Positions 1 through 13,386 of a stretch of DNA of 64,000 nucleotides are shown here, piece after piece. Origin of the DNA: Trichuris trichiura (lineage: Eukaryota; Nematoda; Enoplea; Trichinellida; Trichuridae); the NCBI GenBank assembly GCA_037903355.1, contig JBAJFE010000020.1, forward strand, positions 186,001 to 250,000, read 5' to 3'. The position numbers were made by a program, and so were the translations under genes. Below the pieces are notes generated by a model. That model ran no database searches. It had not been told where the DNA came from and saw nothing but the letters and a program-made list of their open reading frames with translations. The stretch's first letter is position 1. Every line of letters begins with the position of its first letter.

Positions 1-1216
1 CACAGAAAAGTAAACAGACTAACAGTAAGTTGGCGCGACAGTACAAACTGCCGTGCGAAGGTAAAAGCAATTGAGCTTTGAAAAACAAAAAGCCGGTCAG
101 GAGCAGAATATTGGCAAAAAAGAAATTTATTTCGACCAAGAATCCATGTTTCTATATGCAACCGTAATGCCACAATTAGCAACCGGTGTCGCTGACAAAC
201 CTAAGAACTTTGCCAGCAAGACTGTTTTGATTGCAATGAACCGGAGTAAAATCTTTTTAAAAGTTACTAAAATGGGAACTTAGTTTTCGCAGGAAACCCA
301 GGAATGCAGGCTCGTTCGAAAACATTACTCTTATTCCTTTCAATGTTACATGCGTTGCAAGAGAACGAAATAAATTTCATTTGCGAGATCACTAGACCTG
401 ACTGCTCGATACAAACACTAAAATCGACCAGCGATAAAACTTTGCTTCAGTATTATCTTGCTTCTCGCCCTACAACAACAGAAACGAGACAACGGTCGAC
501 GACTTAAACATACTGTTAAATTTTAAAAACTGACAGACAAAAAAGGCATTTACCGAGCAGCGTTGTGCAAAGGTAAAAAGCCTAAACAATTCAAACTAGA
601 TTATGCTAGCTCGCTGCTTTGACAATCGTTAAAATATGAGAGTTTAGCAGGAATACGGTATTCTCTGCGCGTCAGTGTGTAAAGATAAATTAATATAAAA
701 TATTATTGAGCCCTTCGCAACGCATTTGCACCATTAGTGAGGAGTCGATACCGCTCACGAATTAGACGTTTAACTTAGCAATTCAGTGGTTTTCGGAACC
801 GGCGAGTTTTGGTGCTGTAAACTTCCCATTCAGTTCTTCAGTAATCGCAAGCAAGACATTAGAAAAGCTGTCTAGTGAAAGCTCAGTGCATGGAAATGGG
901 CGATATGTAGTTTAAATGGATCCTAACAAAAATTGCCAACTACAATCGGGTAATCACGTTCAATGTTCCCGAACTTCTTCGCAAAAATGCTTTACAAGGT
1001 TTAGGGCACTTGTCTTAATAAAACGTTAGTTCAATAAAACCACCGCGTTTGTTGGTCACTATTGGCTCAGAAAAGCGAATTCACGTGAACGTGTACGTGG
1101 TAATCAGTAACCAACTGAGGCTGGGATACTGTAGCTGTTAATGGTCTTTTCGTAATAGGCGTTTCTAGTGTGTTTTTTGTTGTTGGTGAATTATCTGTAT
1201 AGTCAGTATTTTCCCC
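1..1216. other. no gene recognised
   Basis: Only short open frames are seen on either strand, without recognisable domains, splice-linked partners or coding-like residue patterns. Nothing else is supported here. Confidence 0.5.
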
Positions 1217-1873
1217 ATGGATCCTTGTACTGAAAGATGGGTAGCATGTTGCAACTTTCTGAAGACATCTCGTGGAAAAAGGATGGTACGAAGACGTATT
1301 TTGAACCCGATGTATCCGGAGCATATGATCGTAAGTGGTTGTCTTATTTCGTTCATTAGCTACGTTGTGTAAGTGGGTGAGAATTTACCCGAGTGTAGAG
1401 CCGGCAAGTTCATGCCTGTTTGGCGCTAAATATAGCTTCGGTTTAATTAGTGTGTTTTGCTATTTCTGATTTGCTGGTTTAGAAATTGTACATCAACTTG
1501 GACAAATGGTCGCGTCCTCGTAAACGAAAGGTTCGAAGGTATATGCTTACTGAAGATTATGAAGCTAGTCTGGCTCAGGGGAGCGATCAAGGTCCCGCAT
1601 CTGATGGAGAAGGTAAGTTTCCATTTGATTTACCAGACAATTTGCGTAATTGTTATTTCTCCTTTAGAGGTAGGCGCTTTAAATGCAACTGGCGAAGCCC
1701 AAACTCCGGATGTATCATCTGAGAATTGCAGCCGTAAAAAAAGCGAACAACAGAAAGAAGGTGATGAAGAACAAAAAGAGCAAAAAGAAGAACAACAAAA
1801 GGAAGATGACGACGACGAAAAAAATGAAGATGAAAAGGCAATTAAGATAAATGAAAGCAGTGGCGTATTTTAA
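1217..1873 (+). CDS. small hypothetical protein, basic head and acidic tail, 3 exons
   Basis: Exons 1217-1330, 1483-1612 and 1668-1873 join in phase (donors GTAAGT at 1331 and 1613; acceptors ending in TTTAG) and give 149 aa with one terminal stop. The ATG at 1217 is the first after an in-frame stop at 1187. The N-terminal half is Arg/Lys-rich, with a segment KLYINLDKWSRPRKRK from the start of exon 2. The last 50 or so residues are a low-complexity run of Glu, Lys, Gln and Asp. I see no signal peptide, membrane segment or family I recognise. The charge layout would suit a nucleic-acid or chromatin-associated protein, but that is only inference. The second intron is 55 nt, the typical size in this window. 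It could also be a fragment of a longer gene with unseen 5' exons. Confidence 0.6.
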
Positions 1874-3701
1874 CGTGCTGAAAGAATCAATTTGTCTTCA
1901 TTTTGAAAAAGTTCGCTAGTAGTTTATGCGGAGCTTTTCTATGAAGTAAATTATTATAGCAGATTTCTATTCTTTTTTGCATGTCGTGTGGACAGGTTCG
2001 CCACACTAGCGGCATTAATCGGTAATCTTGATTTACAAATTGCTTGATTCCTCATGGGAAAGGAACAGAACGCTGCCGCTGGCGTCATAAGAAAAGTAAA
2101 ATTTTAAAAAGATGTTTAGCTGCATAGCTGATGAAGTGACGAGTACGTGCCTGGTGACTGGTACTCCAGTAAACGAGAAGCAAGACTTGGGCTCCTTCGC
2201 AACAGCGTCTGGTAGAAAAGCTAAATTTCGAGATAAACTATAAACAAGCTACTACGAAAAATTTAGTGTCCGGTGCTCGTAACTTTATGTTCGCCGCCTT
2301 GCTGCCTCCAGCATTTAACCTGACAACTAGTGCAACTTGGTACAACTTTTCAGGTCTTGACTTTTTCGACCTCTGTTACATCGAACCGGTCATAGCGTGA
2401 GCTTTTCGGGCATTTTACTCTGCCCTTATTCAGGCCTTAGCCAAAGAATACATCTTATCTTCAGATATGGACTCAGATAATGGCAAAACAGGATGGCTAG
2501 CATGATAGCAAAGAAAGAACCTGCATTTTTCAAGGTACAGTATAACTCATGGACGCATAACTTACAAAGTCTGATTTTTTATTGTAGAAACGATAGTACG
2601 ATAAGACGCTGTTGGTTTGCTAAAGCTAATCTTTTGCAGCTTTCGTCGGGAGAAATCGACAACATCCTATACCAGGCGAATATTAACAATCATAGGTACA
2701 GTAAGCCTTAAATGAATTCATCTTTTGTTATAATGAAAAAAACACTACAAAATTCGTCCGAAGATGGTTTAGCTTTGCCAGCACGCTTTTCGACTTCTCT
2801 GCGCTTTTTGAGACAAGAGAATTCGGAATAATAAGTCGACTGTTATTGTTCTTTTGGCAGAGGATGCACCGACAATTTGACCCAGAAATGGACTTAATGT
2901 CTTGAATTATTCGAGTGTTCAATAAGTAAAATTTTTTTGCCCATTTTTGTGACAGCAACAACGTCGTCTGCATTTCATTTTAAACATCGCATCAGCGGAC
3001 GAACTCGCTGTAGAAAATATCATTTCTCCAAGCGTTCGATCACATTTATAGCAAACGGGAGACGACGACTAGTTTGATCAGGTGTCCCGTGATTATGCGA
3101 GAAATGTCTTCTTACTTGAAAGCGAAAACACGCTGGAACATTCAGTCCAAATCATGTATAGGATGGAAGCGTTCCTATATGTAGTGGATTTCAACTTCTG
3201 TGCATTATTACCGCTAGTCAAGGAAGATTGGCTGGAATTTATTCTATCATATATGTCAGCGTTTGATGGTAACATTCTCTTGTCAAATTCAACGATTCTA
3301 AGCTGCAAGTCGGCATAATGGATTTTTCATTGCAAATAGTTCCGAAAACTACTATTTCTACAAAGTAATGTCACGCCTACGAGGATTTGAAAAGTTTCTG
3401 GAGTTATAATCTGTCATTCTTCTGCTTAGTTCTCTCCCTTCGACATTGAAAAGTATTCAATTCTACTGAGAATCGCCATTTGTACGCATTGCTTTGTTCA
3501 AAACACTTCGCTGTACGCAAGTAAAGCTCAGCCGTGAACATTTTATAATGATATACGTGCCTTTCAATAAATAGACAATCTAAAAAGCGTGTAGCAATTA
3601 ATAGGGAGTAATTGATGCAAAGGCCGTATGCGAAAGAAGCGACTCCGCGGAAAGCGTGACGTCGAGAAACCAAAACTGCTTCGGTGAAAGCAAGCAACGA
3701 A
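1874..3701. other. intergenic, no gene recognised
   Basis: This lies between the small plus-strand gene and the 3' end of the minus-strand copine gene. Open frames of 70-80 codons occur on both strands but overlap each other and show no domain or splice context. Confidence 0.5.
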
Positions 3702-6700
3702 TTATAGGAGCTTAAGGGCTTTGATCCTCGTGTATTGGTCGGGAATTTCAAGAAGGGATTCCAGAGCAAACGCCGACTCCGGTTTGTCAGCTCCGCTTAC
3801 AACCCCATGGAAGTCCACGAAATGGAAGTTGTCCCATTCTCGACGGGGTAGCGATTCATCGAATACCTGCAACGATTAGACAGACGTACAACGCTGAAAG
3901 CTACAAAGAAGCCGGCATTCCGCCACCAACGCATACCCGCATCATTTCCCAAGGTCCATCTCCAACACCTACAACAATAATAGACAGAGGGTACTTGCAA
4001 GCTGTCATGATGGCCTCTCGAGTTTCCCGTTCGTTTGTTACTTGGCCGTCGGCAACGATAACGAGAATATGATACTGAAAAAGGTCACGAAGACTATTTT
4101 AGGCTGAGCTGAAACCGCATCTGTACGTACGCTGCATTCTTCCTTACATATATTTATTGACTCGTAAATCAAAGGTGCGAAGTTAGTCGGACCGCTCAAA
4201 ATAACTCCAGGGGTGACCTTGTTGTATACGTCAAGAACCTAAAATGCATATTCACGTTCGGAGTTGGATGGAACGTCGTATTTTGGTACCTCCTCGAAGT
4301 TTCGGCAGCGGCCTATCTTCTTTAGCGGAAAAACGGATAAGTCGGAAGTTTTCACATCTCCAAAACCGTACGCAGCTATAAATCCACTGCTCGAAAATGG
4401 TTGCAACGTTTTACCCAGTATCTGTATAACCTGAGGAAACAAGCATAATAGTCCAAAATGCTCATCCCCGACAAATGCTACCTGCTGATAAGGATTAGAA
4501 ATATCTGGCAAAATGGCATGAAGTGATCGACCCCCGAAAGTGCGTTCTCCTTGGTACTTATTGCTTGCGGTGTAGTCGATGCCTAAGGAAAACAATCCTT
4601 AGTAACGACACGTACAAAGTACTTGCAAAACATGCAGGCCATCAAGGGTGAGCAAGTTCAACTTTGGAAGTGCGTTTTAGCAATGTAAGTTAGGCTATCC
4701 TAATTTCCTTGGCCTTAGAATCGTTTATGTAGGAACTAACGATTGCAAAGTGCACTGAGCCTAATCGAAAGGTGATTTGACGACGGGCGCATTTCTGAAA
4801 AAGCGGGCTCACCGAAGATCAAATTGCTGGACTCCAATCCTGCTTTGCGCATCACATTGCTGACTTCGTCAAGGGTTGCCAGTTGGCTTACAGCGTGATG
4901 AACATCCTCTGCGCCAAGCATTTCCAGAATACTTGAGCGAATTAAAATAGGACGCCTTGAGCGACTGCCTCTGGAGCCAACATCAACGGACATAGACTTG
5001 CGCATTAAAACACCTCTGCCTCGAATGGATGCACCGAGTTGCGAACTTCTGCGCGTTGTTTCAATATCTTCATCTTTTGTTGTTGTGTCTGAACTCTCTT
5101 TTTCCTTCTCATCTGTCCGCAACGAATCACGGAAAAACTGAGACGAGCCATCTGTAGGAAGCTGATCGGCGCGTGCTCGATACGGCGACGAGGCGACGCC
5201 TTCAGAGCTGGTCGAGGAAGAGGTTTCTACACGACTTGGAATTCCTTCTTGGGCATTGAACCCGCTGATGCTGGACGAAAAAGAAGAAGAGATTGAAGGT
5301 GCCTCTGGCCAATCACTTAAGTTAGTCTCCACCGACTGGACAGCTTCAGACCGAACCAAAGTCACGTGACTTACGGCTGTTGTACTTTCTTTAACCCACT
5401 GGCCTTTAGGTTCGTCGTCCTTCAGCAGCGTTGAACTGTTCGGCGCAGCTTCAACAATGGGTTCCATATTCTGACTGGAAACACCGTCTAGTTTTGTTTT
5501 ATTACCCCGCCTGTTTCTTTTTGCCCTCTTACTCTTGCGCATTACCTGCTCCCCACCGATGTCAGACTCGTTATTGGACGTCAGAAAGCTTGGAGCACGC
5601 CCATCTTTTTGCGGAAAAGCAACATCCGACATCTCCGTGTCTTCGTGATCTTCAACCATCAGCTCCGTCGTGGGAAGTCCTGTCGTAACGCTTGTTGATT
5701 CTACTAACTTGTCCGGAACATTGACGTCAACGACTTCAGAGCCACCAGCAGTTGGGACGTTTTTGTTTTTTTCGATTTCGAATGTAGCAGACTGTGTCTG
5801 CAAAGCTAACGTTTTAAAGGCAGACTTATCAACGAGGCAGTCGTCCGTATAACGCAGGACACTGCTCTGCTCGTCGGGCTGTTTGTAAACGAAGTCATGA
5901 GTAACAAACGTTTCCACATCGCCAACGGTATACATTTCCGACGTGGTAGTATAACCAAAGCTGGATATCGGATGCTTGGAAAAATCTTGGGGCACCCATT
6001 TCTCTGTTTGAGCGGAGGCACCAGTAGCACTGCTCCTTAAGTCAATTCGCTGATTTCCGGGTATGCCCGATTGCTCTGAAATGCTAGCGTCCATCTGCTT
6101 TTGAGCGAGTTTATCCTCTCCCAATAGCGGGAAGGCCGCAGCGGATCCTTGTTCATTAGCATATCCAGCAGTTACGAAAACGGAGACTTCATTGTCTGCC
6201 TGTTCACCAGCGCTGGTCCCGTCAACAAAATCTAGTTGGACTGGTTCCGGTTTCTTCATACAAAGCCGCATTTCCTTTTCAGCGTCAGATATTCCGCTAG
6301 CCGTTGCGGTCGAAACGGATTTGACCTTCGCGGCTGCAATGGCACCTTTTTCACTAAAATCCACCTTTTGTAAAGCTTTTGCCTCAGCAACACCGGTATC
6401 GATTGAAGTTACTACATTAGAATCATCTGGTCCCATCGAATGCCCGTGAGACCAGTTATTCACTTCTACACTACGCGTCATATTCATATTTTCTGGCGTA
6501 AAAGTATCCTTGTTCTCAGTACTTGGACTGGAAGCAACTTTTTCTCCTCGTTGATCAACCGAAACGATGCTAACTCCTCCACCTATCGTGTGAAGGCTGT
6601 CCTTGTCCAGAATTTTGTCGTTTTTGTTTCTCATATCATCATAAATCGTTTGTTCTCCACCTACTGTTGGCGACTGATTTATGTGAGCCTCTTTCGTCAT

Positions 6701-9700
6701 CGTTTTGCTTCTGCTCAACTCCGTTGTGTCGAGAGGACTAGCTTGGTTCACTTTTTCTTCGTCACGCGATGATCCAACAGATAAGGAATTACCCGTCGAA
6801 CGACCCTCTGCTTCCAGATTTTTTTGCTCGGCAACAATGCCTTTCAACTCATTTATGTACGCAGCAGCTCCGTACAAACCTAATTCGCTAGGCCATACAG
6901 AACGCACTTTTGGACTATCCATCTGTTCATCAAAGGAAAATGGTAAGGACATCAATCGCTCCGTCGAACTCTGATCAATCTGATTCGTCTTACTTCCCGT
7001 TTGAGCTGTGGGCCATTTTTGAGAAACATAATCAAAGGGCTTGCCACTCTCGTTGTCAATCAGGCCAGGTTCAAGGAGTGACAAGAAAGCATGATGAGAG
7101 GCGGTCCCAATGGTTGGTACAGCTGAGGATGTTCCAACGGAAGTACTCGCGTTGGCCTTCAGTTCTAAACTTGCAACATTCATTCATAGACTGCTTACGA
7201 AACCCACATAGCTAACCTGTCTCGCTGCAAGTTTCTTTGGAATCCGGATGGGAGTGATCATCAAACTGTGAGAAGCGAGATCCTACGCCAGCTACACCAT
7301 TGTACGACTCTTTTTCACCGGCTAAGACACCAGGACTAACGTCGAGAACACGATTCCTGTTTGGCTCGTCTTCGACTACCGGAAAATCACCAAATGCTTG
7401 GGCATCTTTTTGAAGAGAAGCGGGCTCTAAACTATTGAAAGCCAAGCCAAGCGAGTCATCCCGCAGCCTACTAGAATTAACAAGGGTTTCATTCGCATCG
7501 TTGACTATAGCCAAGCCAATGTCCATCGTTTCATAGTAAGTCCCCAGTGGACGTTGAGAAGCAAGGAAAGTGCTATCTTTAACACTAGCTGAGCTGTCTT
7601 GGCCGTTGGCAACTTTACCACTTTTCTCGGTTAGATCATTGACTTCTGTGCAAGTGCTCGTCAGATTAGTGCTAGCCTGTTGCAAACTTTCTGACGGCAA
7701 TTCCGTTTTTGAAATGTCCTCCGTGGTTCCAGGTTCGTCTGCTGGACAAGTTGAAGGCATTGAGTCCTTGATGTCTTTCTGGATAAGATCAATCTGCTTC
7801 ATAAGTTCTTTTGCCACCTCGTTAGCATGATCATTGTCTTCATCCACTTTATCTTCATTTGCGCTATCCGTAACCGTTATGGATGGGTCGGAGTCAGATA
7901 TACCTTCCTTCCAAATTTTTGTATGGGAGTACAGTTCTTCCAGACAACGATGATTGCCTTGCGCCTCACGATTCAACAGCACGTTAGCGAGCGCAGATGA
8001 AAGGCCGCTCTCAACTTCGTTGCCTTTTCTATAAAACGAAGAAAACCATACTTCGTTATTCTCAGCGGATGATGGGTGCGCTGTTTTCTTTGCGTCCGTC
8101 TCAGAGAGGTCATGCAACAAGACATCGTTTTCATTCGTAACGTTCGTTGCATACTCTTTCACAACAGTTTCGGTCTTATGCAACGAAGGAGCGTTTCCAC
8201 CAATAGTAGATGTTGAACGCGCATCTGTGTCCAACACTTTTGTGGTGCGGCTCTGCTCTTGGCCAGCTTGTAAGGCTAACTCTTTTTCAGAAAATGAAGA
8301 ATTGTTCTCGCTAAAGATATGTCCATCAATCCATTCGGCTGGACTAACTTTGAAGCTACTACTCTCTGACGCTTGCTTTTCTGAGTGAGAATCAGGCACT
8401 GCATTTAAACTCGTCTTCACTGATTGTTCTTTAGCCAAACGATGTGAATAAGACAGATATTTTCCATCAGACGAATCTTCTCTATCAACTAAACCACTTT
8501 TATCGTGCGACAATACGGTAAAGACATTGTCAGAGGCCCCTTTAGGCTTAAAATGATCTTCGGAACTCATTACTGAAGGAACAGCGGCATCACCAGATTC
8601 AGTCATCTTTGAATTTCCGGTGATTTCAGAGCGAGCTTTGATTTCACTCTTTTCACCGGTCCAATTCTTCTGCGCTTCCGTTTGCAGCACGTATGGCTTT
8701 TCTGGTAGGTCCGTTGACTTTTTGTGTTCCCCCGTTTTTACCCGACTAAAAGATGCACCTACATGGTCACCAGAGTACTTCCATGAAATGCTTGTCGTTT
8801 CAGCCTTGTACTTCTGCCCGCCATTGTCCGTTGAAAATTGGAAAGATTCGCTAGTGACCGTCTGATCTGAAGGCTCATTGGAACTCTTTCCTGACAAAAT
8901 CCGAAAAACAGACACATCAGCCAAACGGTCGAGACTAGACAGAAGGGTTGCATTGCTTGTAGATTCCAGTGTCGCTTGAGCGCTTCCTGCTGAAGTGTCA
9001 TTTTTGCTATGGTCAGTTTTGACGGCCGAATCACATTCGTCAAGGTAATTTCCTTCTTCCTCTTCGAGTTTCTCATGCGAAATGTATTCCCATCGTTCCG
9101 CAGAATCAGCATCTGACAGGCGATCGCCTATATAAAACAAATGTAACTTGGGCAAAGCAAACAGCGTCCGTTTTGGAGCGGGTAAGCAGCTAACGGAACT
9201 TTGAAAAAAGGCTGAGATATGCATACGTTTCTACTATACTGAAAATGTAGCTCTTTGGTACAGGAACATACGTTTTCATGTTTCGATTGTTTTTTCTTGC
9301 GAAATTCGTCCCGTTAAACTACAAAAGTTTTAATAAAATTCCGTCGTTTTCGGACTGCGCGACCCATGCTCAGCGGTATTAAAATTAATGTAATATCAAC
9401 TGACAATCGAAACACGCCTCTACTATTGTGCAGTTTTCACTATAACAACATCAAGAACTTTTTAAAATGGGCTAATAATTAAAAAATGAGATTTAATGAC
9501 CGCTGAACTTGCTTTCAAGATGGACAAATGGCGATCCAAAAGCTCCGTTCCTTTCATAACAGCAGGTACACCTGTTGTCATCCAGGAAAATAGTAAGATG
9601 GGGCGACGGACTGAAACATGCTATTTCTTGCACTACATCTACACTGATCGGAGTAGGCAAGCTTCGAATGCTCTAAGTTTTTATACAACAAAACGGTCAA

Positions 9701-12700
9701 CGGTCATTCTAGCTTGAGTTTTTCAAAACCCCCAATATTATATTGCTACTCGCTGTTCGCTAAGGCTGTATAGTCGTGTGCGTTTTCTCTGAAGGGGTAA
9801 GAAGAGGCCGTATGCTTTGCTGAAATTGTTTATCCAATTCTACGCTGGCAGTCTGATCATTTGATACCGTCGCACCAAGTTGAACTGGTTTCCCAAAGAA
9901 CAAAGTCCTCCAAAAAACTGTCAAATGGAAACAACATCTAGAGGCTTGAAAAACGCTTGTAAATTCTGAATGAAAGTGAAACTGGCCTAGAGCTTAAGAC
10001 GACGTTTCGTCACAAAAGAAAAATCTTGGAACTAAAACAAGATAATCCTGAGGTTAAGGCGAATTTAGGTATTCCACTAGGAAGTAACAATCCGACATAT
10101 CATAATCCGCGTTTCATCTAAAGTTACCTCACTTCATACGTTTTTTGTTACAACTGCGCCCTGATTGACCGTAGTCGCAGCGATGAAGGTTACGAGATTG
10201 ATATGTCAGACCGCAGCATGCTACTGCAAACATTGCGATCCACTGTGCTAGGAAATAACCTTGGAACAGTCTTCAACTTAGAAGACAAACAACTAGAAAA
10301 CTAGGCAACAGCTAGGAACAAGTCTTTGACTACTGCGAAAGGCAACACAGCATATCTAAGCGGCTACTCCTATTATGGATCAGAAGAGTTGCCGAATGGA
10401 GTCCTTTGCGATTGAACTACTTGACAAGACAGCCAACAGCTTAAAGTTACGTATCTCCCCATGACAGTAAGTCACGTTTTCGATCATAAAAGACTGTTAA
10501 AGCGCTGCTCTGCAAAATATTGCGCTTTCTTAAATCGCTCTTATAGCTGAAATTAAGGTCTCAAGTGCAATAATGTACTGACCAACTAACGCTTCACCGA
10601 AGCATAGCGCAGTTATAAAACACAAAGCGCAAAGTCACATAGAAACCTTTTTTTTATGCGGCAAAATAAGGACTGGAACTCCGCTATCTTAAAATGTTAC
10701 ATGTAAGTGAAACAACATCGCCAAGCTTCTCAAATGGAAAGACATCTAGCAGTTCTTCTTCGTGACGTCTCCTTGGAATGCCTTCGCATAAAAAGTTGCC
10801 GGACAAAAATACTTCGCTGCACTGGCAAGGCAACGAGTAATAAATCATCTTCTCCCAGTTTTCAACAGACAGCTGCAAATTGTTTAGCGTAATTTCACTT
10901 GCTACTCGCTCATTACGTTCTATACAAGCACTCTCAACAAATAAGTTAGAAGCGAGACGGACATCTAACCAGGGGCTCTCCTAGCACGATTAATCGAGAA
11001 GAAAAAGCGAAGAAAAAAGAAGCGCAACTACAACCAAGATTATCTGTGCGCTACAAAAACTGGCAATAAAGATTACCGCTGCCTACATTGCTCATTGTGG
11101 ACAAAGTACGAGTAAGACATGCGGAAAGAAGCCAAAGTTATTTGTTTTAACACCGCTAATTGCCGGCATTTCAATCACCTTACTGTCACTCCTATACGGG
11201 TTTGTCAAATTCTTCTACTAAACGGACAGAATGATAGTTCAATCGAAAACAAGACGGTGGTATGATAAAAGAAAACAACGAACTGAAGGTGAAGTGAAGT
11301 GTTCATGAATAAACCAGTTCACAAGGCTTTTCCTTCGGCACTTAAATGCCAACCTGCTTACGGGTAAAATTCCAAAGAAATGTTGAACATAACGCGGATC
11401 AAACTATGTAGAATAGTGTTCCTCAAGTTCAGAGTGGCCATCAAACACCTTTCCAGGTGCAGAGACCACGATAGGCCTCTTCTCCGATGGTCAATTTCGC
11501 AAAAGCTGATAGGCTCACACTATCCCCAACGAACGAAAAACTGGCGAGAACTGGAGGGTCACTGGTGTCGGACACAATCTGCTCTTGGCCGTGCTATTTC
11601 ACTCTGGTTCTTACTGGCACGCAGCAGCACTGGCCAATCAACTGCCACGAAAGTGACCAATTGGAGCAAAGCGCGATATCGTCCGAGACTCACCAAGGCC
11701 CTCAATTGCAACATTGGCGTAGGGAAGAAATCACTCAAACATTTTCCATGCAAAAGAATAGCATTTCCACTTGGTATAATTTTCCGAGCTGTTCATTGGG
11801 ACTTACGCAATGCCAACCATCGCCTATCGTTGCCTCGTCAACTCCTCAAGTTGGGCGAACATTTTTAGAGCACATACAAACCTTACAAAACCTTTGAGTC
11901 ATCGAACTTAACCAAGCCATCGTATGCACTTGCATTGGCACGTATGTCAATCTCAAACCCTCCATCAAGGGAATTCTTAAGAAACGTATACATTCCCTTA
12001 CTTGAAAGGCTTACCTTAAAAATATCTGAATATCAAAAAGAGGCATACGATACTTTTCTATTGCTTGCTAAAACGTGGTTTCTTAAATTTAACCGGATGG
12101 GGAAGCTGCATTTTCTCGCAATGAATTAGCTATCCATTAAATACCATTTGCGCAAAATTATGAGCGCGTCAAGTTCTTCTGGCATTAAGAAGGACAAGAG
12201 TTAGAAATACAACTTTCGAAGAAGTCGCGATAGAGCCTAGAAATGCAGTTCCAATTACTTGTGTCAAGAAGGCGGCAGAAGATTCGAGAAAACGACTGGC
12301 AACGTTATCCTTGAAAAGAGGAAACGGTAAGCGACCGTTTTCGTTTTAAACTATCCATTAGCATTGAAAAGTTTAGTAGTTACACTAAGTAAATAAGATG
12401 GAACAGTTATTTTGCCCACGGTGCTTGACGCTAGACCAGAAAAATGTTTTTGCACTTCGAACAGAGTGACAAGCATAACAAGTTGACAATGTTAACAAAG
12501 TGAAAAACGATAAAAAATAAGCTCACACTGCGATTCACGAAATCAAAAAAGGTACTCAGCTCAATTTCAGATGCCATACAATGCGTCATCCTGAATGAAA
12601 AGGCTATACTGCTTATCAGCTAAGTGCTTGAGCGCACAGAAAAGAATGCAACCATAATAAGCAATGCCTACGCAATGTCAATTGCGTTTCAACAGCAGCT

Positions 12701-13386
12701 GCTTCTCAAAGAGCAATCACCTTAGTCATCGATGATTTTTCTTTCCGGACAAACGCTTTTTACTGATCGCAAGGGAGAAATATCAACGATCAATGGAATG
12801 AAAGCGACACGAGGGTCAAATTCCTACGTATTAGCTGCGCGCCGCTGTGCAGATATGATCTCGCACTAGTGAAACAAATTCATTCCTTGTAAAACTACAA
12901 AGTATAAATAATAAGATACTCTAACAATACCAAACGACTTATTCTTGTCACTTGCCGTTAGTTTGATTTTCCCAGCCTCCAAGACAACATGAAAAATATT
13001 GAATCAGAGACTTGAAACTAAGCGCATTTAAGAATGAATAGGTCGTAGCTGGAAACTGAAGAAGCGAACAAAAACAACTCACTTTCAGGCCTTGAAGATT
13101 CCCAACCGACCGATTTCTGACGTTGAGAACTTTCGTCATTAACCGGAGAGACAAGACGTTCGGATATTTCTTCATCTGGATTTAAGACAACAGTCACTGA
13201 GCGCCTTCGTTGGGCCCGTAAATATTCATATATCCAATAGCTAGCGACCAACAGCGTTATACCAATCATGGTGACCAGCAAACGCAGAAAGAAAAGCACA
13301 GGAGAATCGTGATCACAATCTTCGTCGTAACCATAGAAAAGTTCCGTGTACTGCCATTCATCCGGCGCAGGGTTTTCTCTGGCCAT
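3702..13386 (-). CDS. atypical copine: N-terminal membrane segment, long low-complexity middle, C-terminal copine vWA domain
   Basis: Exons on the minus strand: 13386-13083, 9127-7217, 7164-4813, 4582-4482, 4430-4290, 4238-4131, 4074-3937, 3866-3702. Their total is divisible by three and gives 1739 aa. The C-terminal ~235 residues form a copine/RGLG-type vWA domain: [14 protein letters not shown] carries the metal-site DxTxS, followed by [15 protein letters not shown], a YGFGD loop, [19 protein letters not shown] and a final IPDQYTRI. No C2 domains and no RING are present. Residues ~29-53 (from [10 protein letters not shown]) are a hydrophobic membrane span followed by RRR. The ~1400 residues between are Ser/Thr/Glu-rich without fold signatures. 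A membrane span plus copine domain without C2s is the plan reported for C. elegans CPNA-1, an integrin-adhesion (muscle attachment) protein, so a similar role is likely. The join of exon 1 across a 3955-nt intron rests only on matching phase (A|GC) and good splice sites, so exon 1 is less certain. A TTTTTAG acceptor-like site lies 5 nt before the ATG. Confidence 0.85.
9128..13082 (-). other. long intron of the copine gene
   Basis: Donor GTGAGT at 13082, acceptor TTTTATATAG ending at 9128. At 3955 nt it is about seventy times the usual intron here. It holds a foldback element close to its 3' end and two overlapping plus-strand open frames at 11380-11897 that I cannot support as genes. Confidence 0.5.
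9235..9415. mobile_element. degenerate foldback element (copy 1)
   Basis: Starts CTGAAAATGTAGC, then TTTGGTACAGGAACATACG and TTTTCATG, matching the left end of the copies near 21.9, 28.1 and 61.9 kb. Short arms TGTTTCGATTGT (9281) and ACAATCGAAACA (9402) are inverted. Read on the minus strand it contains CCGCTGAGCA followed by a weak stem and GAAAA. An 8-bp match TCTACTAT flanks both sides and may be the remains of a longer target duplication. Confidence 0.55.

Noticed and set aside
71..507. Two short plus-strand open frames near the window start
   Set aside because: The first begins at TTG; no domain, no splice partners, residue mix looks random.
3082..3318. 78-codon plus-strand frame
   Set aside because: Starts at GTG, is mirrored by a 71-codon frame on the other strand, and shows no family resemblance.
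5431..7215. Several plus-strand frames of 60-110 codons
   Set aside because: They lie opposite the large copine exon 7164-4813 and are shadows of its codons.
7165..7216. A 26-nt intron or a second gene start (ATG at 7183) between the two large copine frames
   Set aside because: A 52-nt intron (7216-7165) keeps phase exactly, whereas the 26-nt version leaves an in-frame stop.
11380..11897. Two overlapping plus-strand frames (162 and 136 codons) in the long copine intron
   Set aside because: Two frames overlap with similar length, neither has a recognisable domain or clear splice sites. A relic exon is possible but unsupported.
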